From the NCBI GenBank assembly GCA_963925545.1, contig CAWUSA010000007.1, positions 29,468-93,467 on the forward strand: DNA of 64,000 nt, given 5' to 3'. How positions within the stretch are numbered: the stretch's first letter is position 1; every line of letters begins with the position of its first letter. A program made the position numbers and the translations under genes. The notes below the pieces were generated by a model. That model was given only the letters and a program-made list of their open reading frames with translations, made no database searches and was not told the origin of the DNA. Shown here one piece after another: positions 60,404-64,000 of this stretch. Origin of the DNA: TMED14 sp963925545. GTDB taxonomy: Bacteria; Bacteroidota; Bacteroidia; Flavobacteriales; Schleiferiaceae.

Positions 60404-63400
60404 TCATGTGTTCAATAAGGGTGAGAGCCATCTAGCAGCCTCTTCCAGGGTGATGTTTCGTCGTTTAGCATAGTCAATAAGCTGGTCTTCTCCGATGGCT
60501 CTAATGCCAAAGTACCTTGCCTCAGGATGAGCAAAATAGTAGCCACTGACCGCGGCAGATGGCATCATGGCTTTGGACTCTGTGAGCTGCAGTCCCGAAC
60601 GCTTCTCCACCTCCAGTAGCTGGAAGATCAAGTCTTTTTCCAGATGATCCGGGCAAGCGGGGTAACCGGGTGCGGGTCGGATGCCCTGGTAGGATTCTGC
60701 AATCAAATCTTCATTGCCCAAATGCTCAGCGGGAGCATAGCCCCAAAATTCCTTCCTCACCCGTTGATGCAAATGCTCTGCAAAAGCCTCGGCCAAGCGA
60801 TCAGCTAAGGCTTTCAATAGCAAGGCTGAGTAATCGTCATTAGCTGCTTCAAAAGCAGCCACTCGTTCATCTACCCCATGACCCGTTGTCACAGCAAAGC
60901 ACCCCAGACAGTCATCTGACTTGTCAATGAAATCGGCCAATGCCAACAAGGGCTGACCTTTCTGCTTGGCTGATTGCTGTCGAAGGGTGATGAAGCGATG
61001 CTTCAATCCTGCCATATCCTGAACAAGGATGTCATCGCCATCCTGTTCTGCAGGGAAGAAACCATACACTGCATTCGCCTGAATCCAGGATTCCTTCACC
61101 AGGGTCGATAGCATGATTTGCGCGTCATCGAACAAGTCCTTTGCCGCCTCTCCAACCACCTTGTCAGTCAAGATGGCGGGGTATTTTCCATGCAGCTCCC
61201 ACGCAGCAAAGAAGGGGGTCCAGTCTACGGTATCGATCAAGGCTTCCAAGGGGTAGTCCTTCAAGCTAAACACACCATATTCATGAGGTTTTATCGCCTT
61301 AAAAGACATGTCAACACCAAGGCGGCGAGACCGAGCGTCTGCAATAGATAGCAAGTTTTTCTGGCCTTGTCTTTTCGCGTATTGACTGGCCAATTTTTCA
61401 TACGATGCACGCATATCTGCCGCAAAGTCCAGTGACTTGCTGCCCAGCAGTTGCTGCATGACTGGCACGGCCCGTGAGGCGTCATTGACATGGACCAAAG
61501 GCCCATCAAAGGCCGGCATAATTTTCACAGCAGTGTGCGCTCTTGATGTGGTTGCGCCCCCGATGAGCAAGGGCATCTTCAACCCAAGGCGTTGCATTTC
61601 TGAAGCGAGGAATACCATTTCATCCAACGATGGGGTGATCAACCCACTCAAACCAATGGCGTCGACCTTGTGCTCAATGGCCGCGTCAATGATGTGCTGC
61701 GGCTGAACCATGACGCCCAAGTCAATGATCTCGTAATTGTTGCATTGCAGGACCACCGACACAATGTTTTTGCCAATGTCATGCACATCACCTTTGACGG
61801 TGGCCATCAATATTTTTCCGTTGGTTCTTGCCTTGCCATCAACGCTGGCAGCATCAAAATAGGGCTGAAGCCAGGCCACTGATTGCTTCATCACCCTCGC
61901 TGATTTCACGACTTGAGGAAGGAACATCTTACCCGACCCAAAAAGGTCACCTACCACTGACATGCCGTCCATCAAAGGCCCCTCAATCACGGCCAATGGC
62001 TCTCCCAGTGCAGCCATGGCTTCCTTGGTGTCTTCAATCACGTATTCACCGACGCCATTGACCAGGGCATGCTCAAGTCGTTTAGCAACTGGCAAGGATC
62101 GCCAGGACAGATCAACCTTTGACTTGACAGCCTGACCTTGAACAGAGTTTGCCATGTCCAGCAAGCGGTCGCTGGCGTCATCTCGCCGATCCAACAACAC
62201 ATCGTCAATGGCTTCACGCAAATCTGCTGGCACTTTATCATAAACCACAAGCTGGCTGGGGTTGACAATGCCCATGTCCATACCAGAGGCGATGGCGCGG
62301 TACAAGAAACACGCGTGAATGGCCTCTCGCAAGGCATCATTGCCCCGGAAGGAAAAACTGACATTGGACAAGCCGCCGCTGACTAGGGCATGGGGCAAAT
62401 TGGCCTTGATCCATGCAGTGGCTTCAAAGAAATCCAGGGCATTTCGTCGATGCTCCTCCATGCCTGTTGCCACAGGGAAAATATTGGGATCAAACACGAT
62501 GTCTTGGGGCGGGAATCCGCTGTTGACCAACAAATGGTAAGCCCTGGCGCAAATGTCAATGCGTCGCTGGTAGTTGTCAGCCTGGCCCGTTTCATCAAAG
62601 GCCATGACGATCACCGCTGCACCATACCGCTGCACCAGTTTAGCCTGTCGAAGGAATTCCTTTTCACCGGATTTCAACGAGATAGAGTTGACCACCGACT
62701 TGCCTTGCACACAGCGCAAGCCCGCTTCAATGATTTCCCATTTGGAGGAGTCAATCATGATGGGAATGCGGGAAATATCCGGCTCTGAAGCTACCATGTT
62801 CAAGAATTCCTTCATGGCCTCCACCCCATCCAACATGCCTTCATCCATGTTGACGTCCAAGATTTGTGCGCCCCCGTCAACTTGATCTCTGGCAACTGCT
62901 ATGGCTGCCTCAAACTCGCCTGATTTGATCAAGCGAAGAAATTTCCGTGAGCCTGTGACGTTGCAGCGCTCACCCACATTGATGAAATTGCTGTCGGATC
63001 GAATAGTCAGGGGCTCAAGGCCACTCAACTGCATGTTGCCTGGCTCAGTATCCTCAGGTAATTTGCGTGGCTTCACGCCCTTGATTCGCTGGGCAAAGGC
63101 CTTGATGTGTTCAGCCGTTGTGCCGCAGCATCCGCCAACAATATTGACAATACCTAAGTCCAAATACTCACCAATATCTCCCGCCATGTCATTCGGGCTT
63201 TCATCGTAACCACCAAAGGCATTAGGCAGGCCAGCATTGGGGTAGGCAGAAATTAAAAAAGGAGATTTGGCAGAAAGGACCTGCAAATATGGCCGCAAAT
63301 CCTTGGCCCCAAGGGCACAATTCAAGCCAACGCTTAAGAGCGGTAAATGGGAAATGGAGATCAGAAAAGCCTCTGCTGTTTGTCCACTCAAGGTGCGACC

Positions 63401-64000
63401 ACTGGCGTCTGTGATGGTGCCGCTGACCATGATGGGAAGCTTTCTACCCAACTTGTCAAAGACGGTTTCGATGGCAAACAGGGCAGCTTTTGCGTTGAGG
63501 GTATCAAAAATGGTTTCAACCAATAAGATGTCCACGCCACCTTCAATCAATGCAGTTACTTGTTCAACATAAGCGTCACACAGCTGATCAAAGTCGCCAT
63601 TGCGGTAACCCGGACGCTCAACGTCAGGACTCAGGCTTAAGGTCCGGTTGGTTGGCCCGATAGCCCCCGCCACAAAGCGTGGCTTGTCGTCAGTGCTGAA
63701 GGCCTTTGCTGCCTTGACCGCGAGCTGCGCGCCGCGCAGATTGATTTCATGCACCAGTTCCTGCATGCCGTAGTCTGCCATGGATATGCTTGTGGAACTG
63801 AAGGTGTTGGTTTCAATGATGTCCGCACCTGCCTCAAGGTACACCCGGTGGATATCTTCAATGATCTCTGGTTGGGTCAAGTTCAACAGGTCATTGTTGC
63901 CCTTCACCGACTGCTTCCAATGGGCGAAACGATCCCCGCGAAATCCAGCCTCATCCAGGGCGTGATCCTGCAGCAAAGATCCCATGGCGCCATCCATCAA
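60404..64000 (-). CDS. metH: Cobalamin-dependent methionine synthase MetH (5' end outside window)
   Basis: MetH transfers the methyl group of methyl-THF to homocysteine through methylcobalamin. About 1199 residues are visible, and the frame is open at the right edge, where LMDGAMGSLLQ continues an N-terminus cut by perhaps 10-20 residues. Domain order is complete. The homocysteine domain has zinc cysteines in GLNCALG and GGCCGTT. The pterin domain has NVGERCNVTGS. The cap and B12 domains follow with GDVHDIGKNIV (D-x-H-x-x-G). The AdoMet reactivation domain has GIRPAPGYPACPDH. The fused form implies B12 use. No B12 riboswitch can be seen because the start is outside. Confidence 0.97.
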   Translation of the reverse strand: MMDGAMGSLLQDHALDEAGFRGDRFAHWKQSVKGNNDLLNLTQPEIIEDIHRVYLEAGADIIETNTFSSTSISMADYGMQELVHEINLRGAQLAVKAAKAFSTDDKPRFVAGAIGPTNRTLSLSPDVERPGYRNGDFDQLCDAYVEQVTALIEGGVDILLVETIFDTLNAKAALFAIETVFDKLGRKLPIMVSGTITDASGRTLSGQTAEAFLISISHLPLLSVGLNCALGAKDLRPYLQVLSAKSPFLISAYPNAGLPNAFGGYDESPNDMAGDIGEYLDLGIVNIVGGCCGTTAEHIKAFAQRIKGVKPRKLPEDTEPGNMQLSGLEPLTIRSDSNFINVGERCNVTGSRKFLRLIKSGEFEAAIAVARDQVDGGAQILDVNMDEGMLDGVEAMKEFLNMVASEPDISRIPIMIDSSKWEIIEAGLRCVQGKSVVNSISLKSGEKEFLRQAKLVQRYGAAVIVMAFDETGQADNYQRRIDICARAYHLLVNSGFPPQDIVFDPNIFPVATGMEEHRRNALDFFEATAWIKANLPHALVSGGLSNVSFSFRGNDALREAIHACFLYRAIASGMDMGIVNPSQLVVYDKVPADLREAIDDVLLDRRDDASDRLLDMANSVQGQAVKSKVDLSWRSLPVAKRLEHALVNGVGEYVIEDTKEAMAALGEPLAVIEGPLMDGMSVVGDLFGSGKMFLPQVVKSARVMKQSVAWLQPYFDAASVDGKARTNGKILMATVKGDVHDIGKNIVSVVLQCNNYEIIDLGVMVQPQHIIDAAIEHKVDAIGLSGLITPSLDEMVFLASEMQRLGLKMPLLIGGATTSRAHTAVKIMPAFDGPLVHVNDASRAVPVMQQLLGSKSLDFAADMRASYEKLASQYAKRQGQKNLLSIADARSRRLGVDMSFKAIKPHEYGVFSLKDYPLEALIDTVDWTPFFAAWELHGKYPAILTDKVVGEAAKDLFDDAQIMLSTLVKESWIQANAVYGFFPAEQDGDDILVQDMAGLKHRFITLRQQSAKQKGQPLLALADFIDKSDDCLGCFAVTTGHGVDERVAAFEAANDDYSALLLKALADRLAEAFAEHLHQRVRKEFWGYAPAEHLGNEDLIAESYQGIRPAPGYPACPDHLEKDLIFQLLEVEKRSGLQLTESKAMMPSAAVSGYYFAHPEARYFGIRAIGEDQLIDYAKRRNITLEEAARWLSPLLNT

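Noticed and set aside
60404..64000. Cobalamin or AdoMet riboswitch for metH
   Set aside because: The metH 5' end lies outside the window, and the metH-metF junction has only one base, leaving no room for a riboswitch.

Overview
The window reads as a chromosomal segment of a member of the Bacteroidota, probably near the Flavobacteriales. Five things point there. Several secreted proteins end in type IX secretion (T9SS) sorting domains, and there is a PorV/PorQ-family barrel. Bacteroidota-type -7 promoter elements (TAnnTTTG) recur upstream of genes. Shine-Dalgarno sequences are nearly absent. The ftsX-DUF3098-uppP-truB-queA gene order is typical of the phylum. A SusC-like TonB receptor with a carboxypeptidase-like N-terminal domain is also present. 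Base composition is moderate, with one visibly AT-richer stretch at about 37.6-41.8 kb. No phage, transposase, CRISPR array or rRNA was seen. The last gene runs off the right edge and the first is cut at the left edge.

Layout. 0-4.4 kb: end of an outer-membrane barrel gene, then a leftward envelope/tRNA-modification operon (ftsX, DUF3098, uppP, truB, queA). 4.4-7.1 kb: leuS. 7.1-11.2 kb: leftward response regulator, histidine kinase, tryptophan dioxygenase-family protein and M23 peptidase. 11.2-14.0 kb: two secreted T9SS proteins that together carry the domains of an ExeM/Xds-type extracellular nuclease. 14.1 kb: tRNA-Gly(GCC). 14.3-23.5 kb: mutS, a SpoU methyltransferase, an OmpA lipoprotein with folK, sppA, DUF2797, a GH3-like enzyme and a deoxynucleoside kinase. 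23.6-30.6 kb: membrane pyrophosphatase with an odd His/Cys-rich tail, a pyruvate dehydrogenase beta subunit, etfBA, a DUF151 nuclease and a nucleoside transporter. 30.7-35.3 kb: thyA-folA facing tig-clpP-clpX.

35.4-37.6 kb: two barrel proteins anchored to peptidoglycan (SPOR and OmpA domains). 37.6-41.8 kb: AT-richer accessory stretch with a T9SS arylsulfotransferase-like protein, tRNA-Leu(UAG), a TM2 protein and an unknown secreted protein. It ends in a degenerate copy of the tRNA-Leu 5' flank. Next to this copy is a small minus-strand unit whose reading frame has one in-frame amber codon. 41.8-49.0 kb: flavin reductase-like protein, a DUF3127 protein with an SSB-like acidic tip, a lone ABC permease, a tail-specific protease, an MscS-type channel, ruvC, a HIT protein and greA. 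49.0-57.7 kb: a three-gene envelope operon (TonB receptor, 1322-residue secreted protein, PorV/PorQ barrel). 57.8-64.0 kb: a Rieske-fold-like lipoprotein, a fatty acid desaturase, metF and the cobalamin-dependent metH.

How the genes work together. Nucleotide supply is represented by the deoxynucleoside kinase, NupC, ThyA and FolA. One-carbon metabolism is represented by MetF, MetH, FolK and FolA. Protein quality control is represented by Tig, ClpP, ClpX, Prc and SppA. The rest is mainly envelope and secretion. The most notable items are the split nuclease pair, the metal-binding-like tail on the pyrophosphatase, the SSB-type tail on DUF3127, the tRNA-flank repeat with the amber-interrupted mini-gene, and a recurring 4-6 base spacing between the -7 element and the start codon that implies leaderless mRNAs.
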